Below the pieces are notes generated by a model, which worked only from the letters and a program-made list of their open reading frames with translations, was not told the origin of the DNA and did not search any database. A stretch of DNA of 53,048 nt from a virus: the IMG/VR virus record IMGVR_UViG_3300024302_000014, positions 1 through 53,048 of that record, one strand, 5' to 3'. A program made the translations under genes and the position numbers. Positions 16,448 through 26,426 of the stretch are shown here, piece by piece. Every line of letters begins with the position of its first letter. The first letter of the stretch is position 1.

Positions 16448-19400
16448 TTATTGTACTCCTCGTGCGTTCCAAGTTAATTTTCCTTCAAAAGATTTTATAG
16501 CCCCAGTAAGGGTGCCATAGTCACTTTTATCTAATATGTACACATAAAAGAAGGATGGTGTAGGCACATCTTCGAAATCATGTATAGTGAACCTAGAAGG
16601 TACTACTGACCCATCTAGTTCTGTTGTGTAGGCTGTATTTAAGTAATTAATATCCTTAAAATCTTTAAGGAAAAAGACCCTAAATACCTTCATACCCTCT
16701 TTTGTGCTGTGCCACTCGCCTCCTTGGGTGTTACAAACCACTTCGTTATTATCTGGTTGGCGAGAAATTCCTGCGCCATCTGTATAATAAAAAGGAGCTC
16801 CGTCCTCTCCACTGCCGTAGACGTTACACAGCCCCGAATTTGTGTCAACAGTCTCGGACCCAGAGTCCGTGACCATCTTAAGGCTTAGCTTAAGCTTGAA
16901 CTCGTCCAAGGCCATTAAGTCGTTATTACCCCCGTCAGTATTAAATACCGTATGAGCTTTCACATACCTAAAAGTGTGGAGTGCCATAGTGGAGGTACCC
17001 ACTACTTTAGTCCATCCTGTCTCATTTGTTAGTACTCCAGCATCGGGATCAGTATTACTATAATATAAAGTAGTCGAAGGGGTCACCGCCCCGTGTAGTA
17101 CCCTAGTATTCATAGCTGCTTGAATAGAGCTCGGGTCTAGTGTAACACCGAAATCCCACTTCTGCCAGAAACTAGCAGATGAGGTACCTGGTTCTAGGTA
17201 GAACGGGTACCCTGCAGAAACCTGCGACTGAGGACTAGTAAAACTATTATTAACAAAATGCTCTCTCCATGTCTCCACCGTATTAACCGGTAGGAACGCG
17301 GAAGTAGCTCCTTTATGTATACTAGTAGTTTCAATAGTAGTTACTTCTGTAGGGTAACTAGCGGGATTATCTTCATCTAAGGTAGAGTTTCTGTTTTCAA
17401 TAAGTATGAAGTCAGGCGGCTCAGATACGATAGCTACTGTACTTAGAGCAGGAGACATATTACCTGCGCTATCTACGGACCTAATCCAATACTTAAACGT
17501 CCCTCCTATAGTTTCCATATGAGATATAAATAAGCCTGCCGTAGTAGACACAGGCTCTAAAACGCCCCATTCAGCCTCGGTAGACGAGCTACAAGAAGGT
17601 GAACCATCTGGGCACCTTTTTACTTCATAGCTGTTAATATCTAGTTTTGCTACATTAGAGGCACTTGGCCATCTAAGTAGTACGTTGTTATCCACTACTT
17701 TAATATTTAGAGTGGCAGGAGCATCCGGTACAGGTACATCCACAGCTATATCTGTAGCAACCCCGTAGTTGCCTGCGGAATCTTTAGCTACAATAGTAAA
17801 GGTTACAGGACTACCCGAATGCCAAGTAACAGGAGTAGAATATGAAGTAGAGTACGTAGTCTTTAGGACAGCCCCCGTACTGTCTCTAATCTCATATAAG
17901 TCTACAGGTAAGTAGCCTCCGGCGGAGTCCCCCGCATGTACAGGAGCTGTCCAACTTAATAGAGTCATTATACCAATAAAAGAATTAGATAAGCTCTGTA
18001 CTTGTCCCAGTCTCTCTACTTCTGCTAATACCCATCCCGTTCCCTCTGCTTGCACAGAGTGTACGGGCTCCTCTGAGTAGTTACCTGCAGAGTCTATCGC
18101 TCGGACAAAGAATCTTGTATCATCAATATTATTTGCAGGGTCATAAGGTCTCCAGTCCACTCGTAATGTGTGGTCTAGTGTCAAAGCCCTGGTTATAGCC
18201 GAGTTAGCCGTGTTGTCTAGTCTCTTGGCCCAGGTTGCTCCACTTCTTAGTTCGTACTCTACAATATCTAAATCTGCGGAAGGGGCAGACCATTTAATGG
18301 TAGTATTCCCTCCTGAGATACTATAAGTTACTCCATAAGGTATTGCAGGATTATTAATAGTAATATCTATACTATGGTTGGTACCTTTATTTCCTGCGGA
18401 ATCTATTGAGGTTACCCAGTACCTTCTAAACTGTCCTCCACCCCAGGTTACCTTTTCAGAATACCTAGTAGAAGACTTACGAGGGGATAGTATAGTGGCA
18501 GAACCATACGTGTCTCCCTTTTTAATTTCCCAGAATTTAACAGGAAGTAAGTAATCTACATTATTATCGTAGTCCGCCTCCCCTGCCGTCTGTACTCTCC
18601 AATTCGTTACTTGATCAGGCCCTACTAAAGTGTAGGCCAAATCCTTTATATCTACAGGGTTACGTATCTCTACAGAGTGTTTCTGCCAAGGGCTAAGGTT
18701 CCCAGCACTATCTATTGCTCTAACCCAGAAGTCTCTAGAGGGCTCTCCCGAAGAAGGGCCCCAAGTTACGTTCTCGGAATGAGTAGTAGTCTTAATAAGA
18801 CCAACTAAGGTGGCAGAGTCTCCTGTAAGGCCTCCTTGCCTGATTTCATAGTTGGAAATAGGTAAAGACCCTATGGTAGGGCTTACCCAAGAAAGAACTG
18901 CCGCACCCGTCGAGTCCAAAGTATGAACTACAGGATTAGTGGACCAGTCTGGGCTCTCCACTAAAATGTCTATACTGGCTGGTGCGCCATAATTTTCTGC
19001 CATATCTTCGGGAGCTACCCAGTACTTTCTAGTACCTCCCCAGCCTACATTAATGCTAATGCTGGGCGCCCCTAGGTTGTGTATTCGGGCGGCGTAATTA
19101 GATGACCAAGTATCTCCATATCTAATGTCATATTCATTAATTTTATAAAAGCTATTTACTCCAGGTACCCAACTAATAACAACATTTGTACCTACGAAAG
19201 AGTAGGTTAAAGAAGTAGCAGGGTCTGGAACTGTGACTTCAATAGAAGCTTCTGCATCATACGTAGAGTACACCCCACTTGTATCTTTTGCCCTCAATAG
19301 GAAGTTATGTGTTCCCGCTTTTAAGTACCAACCCCCCTCTGCTCCAAATGATAGAGAGTTTTCTTTTAGTAATACGGTATTAGAGGCGTCTCCCCAAGTA

Positions 19401-22400
19401 CTCCCTTCTTGTATCTCATAGTACCTTAGGTCTAAATCCTTAATAGGCTCCCAGTCCAGTCTAGTACCAGTACTTTTATCTGTGGTTATAGTGAACTTAG
19501 AAGAGTCTGTAGTCCACACGTTGCCGTCTGACACCCATTGGCCTACACAGGCGTTAGATACCCAACTATGGTTTAAATCACCACACCTAGTTTCGTCTGA
19601 AACGATGGCTCCGGTTGCAGGGTCTATAGGACTTTGTGCAGTACACAGGGCCTCACTATTTAGTATAGAAGAGCCATCTAACGTACTACATCTACCTTGG
19701 CCCTCACAATCAGACTGTGTTCTAGCGTACGTTAATCCACTACAATACTTGGTAACGGATGAAGGCGGTTTAGCTAGTCCTAGTACCGTTTTTGATACCT
19801 GCACATACATAGAAACGTTATTAGTTATAATACTCTGAGCTCTTACTTTTACCTCGTAGGTACCTTTAGGAGCGTCTAATACTTCTGTGTTTAAAAATTC
19901 GGTGTCTGGCAAGTCTACCCAAGTACCTTTATTAACACGATACTTTACAGAGTACAAGCGTATATAAGGGTAATCTGTTGGAGCCTGCCATTGAATAATA
20001 ACTTTATTACGTACTTGACCATCTGACCCTACGTACGAAGTCTCGTACACGTCTAGGTCCGCTGGAGGCGGTGTAGCTACTAGAATATTAGGAACATTGC
20101 TAATATTTCTCTCGTCTAGCTCACTAAAGTCTAGTCCCTCTTCTATTATGCGGTACTTATCCTCATGGTACTCCATGGCAAGTACTTCATACTCATTCTT
20201 TTTTGACTCTTTAACCCCGACAGTGCGCCATACCTGCGCGTCTACTACACCTGTCTCTTCTAACAGCCACATATAATCTGCTTTAGGTTCGTTAGTCAAA
20301 GAATGATGGTACTCTATACTATCAGGAGCCGAGGCAAAAGACGTGACATCTACATGCACCTCATGGTCTGCAACTATATTAGTAATAGTGGCGGTCGCTC
20401 CTGTAGTTTTATTAGTTACAGTTCGTCCCAGGTACTTACTAGAAAAAGACATCTTGCTATCGTATATTGAGAAAGGTGTCCCAGGTACTCCTGTACCCCC
20501 CTCAGACGCACTAATTTCGGTATCTAAGTCTATGTCTTCAGTAACTAAACTGTCTATAGTTACAGGGTAATTCTCTACGAATAAATAAGGAGCCCACTGG
20601 CCTCCGTCACTTATACAAACTTCCTTAGCTTCAAGACCTGCTACAGGAGCGGTAGGGTAATAAAGCTCACCTGCGTGCGGGTGAGCCACCCCGGGAGAAG
20701 ACTCCTGAGGCTTTAAACACGCTTTATCTGTGTGTATTACATTTAATGTATAGTTTGCTCCGGGGAGCATCTGTACAGCACTATCTAATATAATATTTGT
20801 TTTGGTGGAGCCCGACTTAATTCGCCCTCCGTATCTATTGCCAGAGCGAGTAGGGTCCTGTACTTTTATTAGGTCTCCCGGACGTAGTACTGCAGCTTCT
20901 AAGCCAGACTTGAAACTTAACGTCTCTGTCTCTAGAGTATCGGTTAGTAGAGTCCAAGTACCTATTCGGTGTGCTTGCCCCCTAGAAGTACACCCAAAAG
21001 ATGTAATGTCTGTCTTACGTATACCGTATCTATCTACTCCTTCCCTGTCCTCAACATACTCTACTTTTCTTCTATAGAAGTCGTCAGGGTCGTTCCAGTT
21101 CACCAAAGCCACGGTCTTTCGTGCCTTCTGTGAAGTACCTGAGTAAGAGAACTCTCCTCCTAATACGTTAGCGGAGGTAAATAATTGAGTAGGCTCTTTT
21201 GGAGAATCTTGTACAGGCACTAATTGCCCATTAGCCCAGTAAGATAGCCCTCTAAATGCGAAGGCTAAATCTTGTATTACTTTTATAGCCTCTTGTTGGT
21301 CCTGTATGTACACGTTACACGCAAACCTAGGCTCCAACAAGGTAGCACCTGCAGCGTCTTTAAATCCGGATTTTACACCTACAAAGTCTCCTGCATCATC
21401 GACTGCGTCGCAGTATCTTGCAATCTGGTATAGGGCCCATTTATCAATTTGCGTACCTCTAATGTACTCCCCGAGTCCGTAACGTTTATTGGTAATTATG
21501 TCATAGTAGATCCACGCAGGGTTGCTGGTCCACATTACATTATTGAAAGTGCCGTCCCAGTGCCCCGAATATAGGTTGTCCCCCGCTGCTAAAGTGTCTG
21601 GATCATATCCGTGGTAGTTTGTAGGAACCTTACACTTTATGCCTCGGATATGGTAAGCTCTCTTAGGTATACTACTGAACTGCCTAGCATTAATTTGAGT
21701 AGCTATCAAAGCAGTATGCGGGTATCTTAATTTGTTATCAATAATACGGGTAAAACTTTCCCAGTAAATAGTATCATTTAAAGCACTATCACTAGCTTCG
21801 TCCGTTAGCCTAAGTATCTTTATAGTAACTTCAGTGCTATAAATCGTCTTATCTAAGTTAATTCTGTGTTGTCTAGTATACTTTGACGTGGTCTTTCCAT
21901 CGAAAGAAGCGGATACAACTTTATGCCAGTTACTATCATTATTATACATAAGGTAGATTTCATAGTCTACCTTTGCACCGTGTATATCGCCATTTTCCTT
22001 ATCTTGAGTCGTCAACTGATTACAAGAGATAGTTACTGCTATAGCATCTAGGTCTCCATTATATATAGTAATAGGAGGAGCGGTTCCCACTCCTTTTTTA
22101 ATTTCAGCTTGCACAGCTTCCTGACCCCTAATACTGCCCGCATCCGGAATCACCTCTTGATCAGTTGTTCCCATAACTGAGTATGTCTTAACATTATCAA
22201 AGTTATAAGTACCGTTAGTATTCATCAGAGGGGTCTCATTATAGAAGATACTCTCATGGCCGGCTACTAGACCTACTATTTCTCCCTCAGAAACTGCGTC
22301 TAAAACCTGGGCGTACTGTACAGAATGGAGAGTATCTGGGTCCTCAACTGCCTGTCGAGGAGACCCTCCGCCTTTTCCTCCACCACCTGAGCCTCTTAAT

Positions 22401-22417
22401 ACGTTATTACTGGCCAT
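16448..22417 (-). CDS. J: Lambda J-like central tail tip / host specificity protein
   Basis: This 1,989-residue protein opens with a Gly-rich start (GSGGGGKGGGSPRQAVEDPD) and then QVLDAVSEGEIVGLVAGHES and IFYNETPL, the lambda J N-terminal signature. The J tip barrel region follows to about residue 750. A series of fibronectin type III-like repeats covers about 780-1,720, with recurring IDSAGN and VRAIDSAGN endings. Two cysteine-rich inserts are unusual: about residues 889-970 (CSGLTYARTQSDCEGQGRC..., plus 19510-19755) and near 1862-1899 (GLCNVYG...VVCNTQGGEW). J forms the distal tip that contacts the receptor and opens for DNA exit. It overlaps the I gene by 11 bases. It is longer than lambda J (about 1,130 residues) mainly because of extra FnIII copies. 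Confidence 0.9.
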   Translation of the reverse strand: MASNNVLRGSGGGGKGGGSPRQAVEDPDTLHSVQYAQVLDAVSEGEIVGLVAGHESIFYNETPLMNTNGTYNFDNVKTYSVMGTTDQEVIPDAGSIRGQEAVQAEIKKGVGTAPPITIYNGDLDAIAVTISCNQLTTQDKENGDIHGAKVDYEIYLMYNNDSNWHKVVSASFDGKTTSKYTRQHRINLDKTIYSTEVTIKILRLTDEASDSALNDTIYWESFTRIIDNKLRYPHTALIATQINARQFSSIPKRAYHIRGIKCKVPTNYHGYDPDTLAAGDNLYSGHWDGTFNNVMWTSNPAWIYYDIITNKRYGLGEYIRGTQIDKWALYQIARYCDAVDDAGDFVGVKSGFKDAAGATLLEPRFACNVYIQDQQEAIKVIQDLAFAFRGLSYWANGQLVPVQDSPKEPTQLFTSANVLGGEFSYSGTSQKARKTVALVNWNDPDDFYRRKVEYVEDREGVDRYGIRKTDITSFGCTSRGQAHRIGTWTLLTDTLETETLSFKSGLEAAVLRPGDLIKVQDPTRSGNRYGGRIKSGSTKTNIILDSAVQMLPGANYTLNVIHTDKACLKPQESSPGVAHPHAGELYYPTAPVAGLEAKEVCISDGGQWAPYLFVENYPVTIDSLVTEDIDLDTEISASEGGTGVPGTPFSIYDSKMSFSSKYLGRTVTNKTTGATATITNIVADHEVHVDVTSFASAPDSIEYHHSLTNEPKADYMWLLEETGVVDAQVWRTVGVKESKKNEYEVLAMEYHEDKYRIIEEGLDFSELDERNISNVPNILVATPPPADLDVYETSYVGSDGQVRNKVIIQWQAPTDYPYIRLYSVKYRVNKGTWVDLPDTEFLNTEVLDAPKGTYEVKVRAQSIITNNVSMYVQVSKTVLGLAKPPSSVTKYCSGLTYARTQSDCEGQGRCSTLDGSSILNSEALCTAQSPIDPATGAIVSDETRCGDLNHSWVSNACVGQWVSDGNVWTTDSSKFTITTDKSTGTRLDWEPIKDLDLRYYEIQEGSTWGDASNTVLLKENSLSFGAEGGWYLKAGTHNFLLRAKDTSGVYSTYDAEASIEVTVPDPATSLTYSFVGTNVVISWVPGVNSFYKINEYDIRYGDTWSSNYAARIHNLGAPSISINVGWGGTRKYWVAPEDMAENYGAPASIDILVESPDWSTNPVVHTLDSTGAAVLSWVSPTIGSLPISNYEIRQGGLTGDSATLVGLIKTTTHSENVTWGPSSGEPSRDFWVRAIDSAGNLSPWQKHSVEIRNPVDIKDLAYTLVGPDQVTNWRVQTAGEADYDNNVDYLLPVKFWEIKKGDTYGSATILSPRKSSTRYSEKVTWGGGQFRRYWVTSIDSAGNKGTNHSIDITINNPAIPYGVTYSISGGNTTIKWSAPSADLDIVEYELRSGATWAKRLDNTANSAITRALTLDHTLRVDWRPYDPANNIDDTRFFVRAIDSAGNYSEEPVHSVQAEGTGWVLAEVERLGQVQSLSNSFIGIMTLLSWTAPVHAGDSAGGYLPVDLYEIRDSTGAVLKTTYSTSYSTPVTWHSGSPVTFTIVAKDSAGNYGVATDIAVDVPVPDAPATLNIKVVDNNVLLRWPSASNVAKLDINSYEVKRCPDGSPSCSSSTEAEWGVLEPVSTTAGLFISHMETIGGTFKYWIRSVDSAGNMSPALSTVAIVSEPPDFILIENRNSTLDEDNPASYPTEVTTIETTSIHKGATSAFLPVNTVETWREHFVNNSFTSPQSQVSAGYPFYLEPGTSSASFWQKWDFGVTLDPSSIQAAMNTRVLHGAVTPSTTLYYSNTDPDAGVLTNETGWTKVVGTSTMALHTFRYVKAHTVFNTDGGNNDLMALDEFKLKLSLKMVTDSGSETVDTNSGLCNVYGSGEDGAPFYYTDGAGISRQPDNNEVVCNTQGGEWHSTKEGMKVFRVFFLKDFKDINYLNTAYTTELDGSVVPSRFTIHDFEDVPTPSFFYVYILDKSDYGTLTGAIKSFEGKLTWNARGVQ

Positions 22418-23051
22418 CTGTTTCCTCCGTAGTTACTCCGGCGCTAATAAGAGCGCCACCAACTATTAATTCTCCGTAACACAAAGGTATTGGTAGTCCT
22501 TGTGCAGAAGTATTTACTGGGCCATTAAAGTTGTAAGACTGCCCGTTGTTTACCTCACTAGTCTGAGGCTTGTTTGGCTTAGGGGCCAGCATCTGCGCTA
22601 TCCCTGACATCATTAAACTCATTCCCGCTTGAAGAGCAAAAGATGACAAAGATACCGCAGTACTTGCCCCAACACCAAAGGTACCCATGCCGACTGCCCA
22701 GGTACTAGCAAATGTTGAGCCAGTGCCCACGCCAGTAGCTAGCCCTGCCAAATAAGGTGCAAATACAATAAGAGCCCCTAGTAGTATCATGCCTACTCCA
22801 GAACTCTTAGAGCCGCTAATAATAGGTATAAACTTTAGGTCTCTCGAACCTAGAGGGTCCATTAAGTGCTGCTGCCCTAAGTATTCTTCTGCAGAGGTAA
22901 CGTGGTACTCTCTGTCCATAATGTACTCGTAAAACCCCGGCATATTGGCCTCTATAGCCTTTGCTGCTTCGTGGGGGTTTGACACGTCTAACGTCCACTC
23001 CCTCCCGAACTTCTCTCCTAAGTCCCCGTATAATGTTACTTTTCTTAACAT
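22407..23051 (-). CDS. I: Lambda I-like tail assembly protein
   Basis: This 214-residue protein matches the lambda tail assembly protein I layout. It has an N-terminal ubiquitin-like fold (MLRKVTLYGDLGEKFGREW, DVSNPHEAAKAIEANMPGFY), a hydrophobic Gly/Ala-rich middle (about residues 83-158, e.g. GVGMILLGALIVFAPYLAGL) and a C-terminal segment (YNFNGPVNTSAQGLPIPLCY, GELIVGGALISAGV) that is highly conserved in this family. It is required for tail tip assembly in lambda and is not known to stay in the mature virion. It sits between K and J with overlaps on both sides, as in lambda. Confidence 0.88.
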   Translation of the reverse strand: MLRKVTLYGDLGEKFGREWTLDVSNPHEAAKAIEANMPGFYEYIMDREYHVTSAEEYLGQQHLMDPLGSRDLKFIPIISGSKSSGVGMILLGALIVFAPYLAGLATGVGTGSTFASTWAVGMGTFGVGASTAVSLSSFALQAGMSLMMSGIAQMLAPKPNKPQTSEVNNGQSYNFNGPVNTSAQGLPIPLCYGELIVGGALISAGVTTEETDGQ

Positions 23052-23773
23052 AATGATTTGTGCCTTAATACATGTGTGGTGTTCTTTTGGTATGCCTCTC
23101 CATATATATCTTTTGTAGAGAGCCTCCCCATTAAATGGTGTAGTATCATATTATTACCTAAGTAGATAGCTAAGTGGTTAGAAACATTAGATAGTACCTT
23201 CATTAATATTACATCATGTTTCTCAATCTTTGTGTGGTCTTTAACCTCTATAAAATCCCCCTCAGTCCAGCTATCCCAGTTGTCTGCATAGTAGTCTTTG
23301 CCTGTTGCCCACCAATCGTACTCAGAAGGGAACATCTTGTACTTAACACCGAATTCTTGCTCATAGTAATCTATGAATAAGGTTTGGCAATCTAACACCC
23401 CGTAAGCAAATACTCGCCCTGTTAAAGGGGCAGAGTAGGCTTCCGGGAGTAACTTCGACCACTCTTTTGCGGGCCAAGAGATTATGTGCCAAGGGAGTCC
23501 TGACCTACTGCAGGAAACCTTGTCTGCCTCACTAGGGGTGGAGGACGCATTTGGGTGGCTATGTATAACAGCCAGTATTTCTCCTAAGTCTTCAGCTTTT
23601 GCGTAATCATAAGGGTCTAGTACAAAGTCCTGCTCCTCATGGCCTTCTGCTATATTTTTACACTTAAAGTACTTTTGCTTACCCTTAATATTTAGCAGCA
23701 GACCACAACACTCTTGGGGAAACGCGTACTCAGCATGCTCTTCTATAGCCTCTTTGGTTTTATCTGATATCAT
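23045..23773 (-). CDS. K: Lambda K-like tail tip protein: JAMM plus NlpC/P60 domains
   Basis: This is a 242-residue two-domain protein. The N-terminal half has a JAMM/Mov34 metalloprotease core: E21 (PQECCGLLL), H71-S-H73-P and D84 in HSHPNASSTPSEAD, the zinc-binding set. The C-terminal half is an NlpC/P60 cysteine peptidase-like domain with C129 (YGVLDCQTL) and H200 (VSNHLAIYLG). In lambda K this pair is thought to process tail tip components and cut peptidoglycan peptides on entry. All expected catalytic residues are visible, so both activities may be intact. It overlaps L by four bases and I by seven. Confidence 0.9.
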   Translation of the reverse strand: MISDKTKEAIEEHAEYAFPQECCGLLLNIKGKQKYFKCKNIAEGHEEQDFVLDPYDYAKAEDLGEILAVIHSHPNASSTPSEADKVSCSRSGLPWHIISWPAKEWSKLLPEAYSAPLTGRVFAYGVLDCQTLFIDYYEQEFGVKYKMFPSEYDWWATGKDYYADNWDSWTEGDFIEVKDHTKIEKHDVILMKVLSNVSNHLAIYLGNNMILHHLMGRLSTKDIYGEAYQKNTTHVLRHKSLC

Positions 23774-26073
23774 CTTCGTAGTCCCAGCCCTACTCCAGGG
23801 AAGCCCCCGTAAGGTAGTATAGCCTTGTTTAAGTTCCAGCAGCTTCCTGTGGAACTATTCCAGTAGTGGTTTTCAAGCACACAAGCTGCTTCAGTTGTTG
23901 CTGAAACATAAGGTTCTGCAAACCTCAGCTCACAGCTTGTAAGCTTCTTAGCGCAGTAGTCCTTTGTTGCATCAGAAGTAGGCTCATCATCTTTAGTATA
24001 GTACTGGGTGCCCGTGTAACCACACTCTCCTCCTCTATACTTCCATAAGCAAGTATTCTGTATAATCTCTCTTTTAGGTAGTTTAATTCCTTCCACGTCC
24101 CAAGCAGGGGCTAACTCGAATTCTATTAGTATCTTATTTTCTGCCACCTTGCGGTCTATAAAGTATATATCATCTTCGAAAAACGCCTCAGGGTCTGAAG
24201 TATTGATAACTAGATTATTATAGTACGTTAAAGTGTGCCCGTCTGTGCCCGAGATACTACGAGTACGTAAGTCACCTCTAGCCCAGGTCTGACTTACTTG
24301 GAAGTTATCAACTAGTATTTCATCATTAGATCCTCCCGCGCCTCCAGATGCAAATATCTTGAAACGGGTTCTAGAAGCTCTGCTCCTATCTGCCAAATAT
24401 AAGGTTGTACTAAAATTTAAGAATCCGGAAGACGTAGGTGAAGTGTATATGTACCCCGGCATAGTATACCCTGCTGCTACGTACAAATCAGACACTAAAG
24501 CATACGATGCCTCTGTAGTCCAGGTGCCGTCTCCATTATCTGTCTCTACAACTAACTTCTGAGTACTGCCTGTAACTATTCTGTAATCGAACTCTATGCT
24601 ATACTCTCTATTAGCAAAAGTGTTAACGTCAATAAAGGCCCAATCTAATATGCCCGAGGCTTCCACTCTTAAACACGTATCGTGGGAGGTGCTGCTTGAG
24701 TCGTATACTGAGGTGAGTGTTGTACCGGCACTCCCGTACCATGAAGTGGTTGCACCTGTAAAGTTGCTATTAACCCCCTCGACTAGCTTCAACTCTTCCG
24801 AGCCTTCATACATATATTCTAGTACTATATTATGGGCATGAGCAGTAGGACGAGGGAGTAATACAAGAACAGCATCCAAACGGTATCCTGCTCCCCCACT
24901 TATAGTAGTATAACTTTTCAAAGCCCCTTCAGGGGTTAGTTCTATGGAGTTAAATGACGCAGGTACTAAACTACTAGGGTAGTACGCGTAGTGAGGGACT
25001 TCTCCCGCCATAGGGGTATGATTAGTAGTAAATAATATAGTAAATAGTTTGGTAACGTTACTCCACTGCACGGATACATTATGAGAATGGCCCACAGAAC
25101 TACTAGTTACGGCGGATATAGTTAGCCCAGGGGTTTCTAATAAGGAGTATAGCTCTTCGTCTGTAAGTAGTACCTCGTGTGCGTGAGGGACGGAGGCGGG
25201 CCCTACTACTGCTACCCCGTCTGATAGCAAAGGAGGCTGTGCAACCTCTAAATAGACTCCGTCAGCATAATTATACCCCATACCTTGGGTAGCTTCTGCA
25301 TTACTAATTTCAAGTATAGACCCCGTACCATCAGTCTGAAGAATAGGCTGGGACACTAAAGAGATGCTGTTAGTACTTGCGGTTGTGGTAATTTGGGCAC
25401 CATCGCCTAAAGCACATACTTCAGCATTAGTAAGGGTTACTTTATGCGAGTGGTTATGTGTAGCCTCTGGCTCAAGTCTTAACCCCTCAGGGGCGGCTAT
25501 CTCTTTCCACTCAGTATTATGGTTTACATACCAAGTACCCCCAGCAGCCGCACACGTAGCACAGTCGTACTCCCCCCAGCTATTCCCAAAGCTAAGGCAG
25601 TCAGACTTGCTATCTTGGTAGGCTGTATCAGTACAAGTCCCTGCCACTACAGTATTATCCGCTAGTTTACAGAAGTTATCTAAGAACCTGCCATAGGTTC
25701 TTTTTCTGTTGACCTGTACACCCACTAAATCATTATAATCTCTAGTTAGCCCCGATATCACCCCTCTAGCATCTCCAGACGCCGTAGTGGTGATATTGGC
25801 TAAACTCATACTTGGTCTAGGTATTTGTTTAGACCCTGTGGCCTCAAAACCCTTAACCTCTATCGGATAAGGGTAGTATACGTCTCCTTGCCATATGATT
25901 TCTCTGTCGATATTATTTGTACCAGCGTGAAATCGCAGTATATCTGTATTCCCTATAGAAGGTACAGAGCCTACATCCACAGTAAATAGCTCAATTAAAG
26001 CATCCGTATTAAGGGACGACGATATTTGAGATATAGTGGACCTCTCCGCGATTTGTACTAAGGATTTACTCAT
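23770..26073 (-). CDS. L: Lambda L-like tail tip protein with large HxH insert
   Basis: This protein is 767 residues long against about 230 in lambda. The L signature is split between the two ends. Residues 1-130 carry the N-terminal beta domain. Residues 655-767 carry the metal site: C675 and C684 (NTCLWKYRGGECGYTG), C707 and C714 (DYCAKKLTSCELRF), then LPYGGFPG at the end. In lambda these four cysteines bind a 4Fe-4S cluster. Between the ends lie a Cys-rich patch (C147, C159, C171, C174), four His-x-His pairs (H208/210, H297/299, H329/331, H412/414) and a jelly-roll-like region at about 430-600. A further C731...W738...C745 patch interrupts the C-terminus. It is a tip component between M and K. 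Confidence 0.85.
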   Translation of the reverse strand: MSKSLVQIAERSTISQISSSLNTDALIELFTVDVGSVPSIGNTDILRFHAGTNNIDREIIWQGDVYYPYPIEVKGFEATGSKQIPRPSMSLANITTTASGDARGVISGLTRDYNDLVGVQVNRKRTYGRFLDNFCKLADNTVVAGTCTDTAYQDSKSDCLSFGNSWGEYDCATCAAAGGTWYVNHNTEWKEIAAPEGLRLEPEATHNHSHKVTLTNAEVCALGDGAQITTTASTNSISLVSQPILQTDGTGSILEISNAEATQGMGYNYADGVYLEVAQPPLLSDGVAVVGPASVPHAHEVLLTDEELYSLLETPGLTISAVTSSSVGHSHNVSVQWSNVTKLFTILFTTNHTPMAGEVPHYAYYPSSLVPASFNSIELTPEGALKSYTTISGGAGYRLDAVLVLLPRPTAHAHNIVLEYMYEGSEELKLVEGVNSNFTGATTSWYGSAGTTLTSVYDSSSTSHDTCLRVEASGILDWAFIDVNTFANREYSIEFDYRIVTGSTQKLVVETDNGDGTWTTEASYALVSDLYVAAGYTMPGYIYTSPTSSGFLNFSTTLYLADRSRASRTRFKIFASGGAGGSNDEILVDNFQVSQTWARGDLRTRSISGTDGHTLTYYNNLVINTSDPEAFFEDDIYFIDRKVAENKILIEFELAPAWDVEGIKLPKREIIQNTCLWKYRGGECGYTGTQYYTKDDEPTSDATKDYCAKKLTSCELRFAEPYVSATTEAACVLENHYWNSSTGSCWNLNKAILPYGGFPGVGLGLRR

Positions 26074-26423
26074 AGATCATGTACTCTAGTGAACTTGGCT
26101 TGCACAGTTAGTACACCTAGCTGAGGGTACGACACGCTCCAGTTATTTACAATTACTTTAATAGCTTCTGTACCATAAGGGGGTGTCCATGTAATGGCTT
26201 GGATACCTCCAGTACTGTCAAAGAAATTAGTTAATTTCTCTCCATCTGCTTGTTTGCGGTTTTTCCACGTTAAGTCCCAGGTTTCTGTTATAGTATTAAT
26301 ACCGTCACGAGACCTTTGCATATACCCATCCCCAAATTGGGCGGCCAAAATACGGGGCTTCATGTCCTGCTTTAGTGCCTTATCTGGGTTAAACCCTACT
26401 GTTACATCATAATTATATGCCAT
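26070..26423 (-). CDS. M: Lambda M-like minor tail protein
   Basis: This 117-residue protein starts MAYNYDVTVGFNPDKALKQD and has RILAAQFGDGYMQRSRDGIN, TWDLTWKNRKQADGEKL, FFDSTGGIQAITWTPPYG and VQAKFTRVHDL. The F.DGY.Q....GIN....W.L.W.......... pattern and the W.PP motif are typical of the lambda minor tail protein M family, which joins the tape measure end to the tip. Length agrees with the family (about 110). It lies directly after the tape measure gene and overlaps L by four bases. Confidence 0.88.
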   Translation of the reverse strand: MAYNYDVTVGFNPDKALKQDMKPRILAAQFGDGYMQRSRDGINTITETWDLTWKNRKQADGEKLTNFFDSTGGIQAITWTPPYGTEAIKVIVNNWSVSYPQLGVLTVQAKFTRVHDL

Positions 26424-26426
26424 ATC

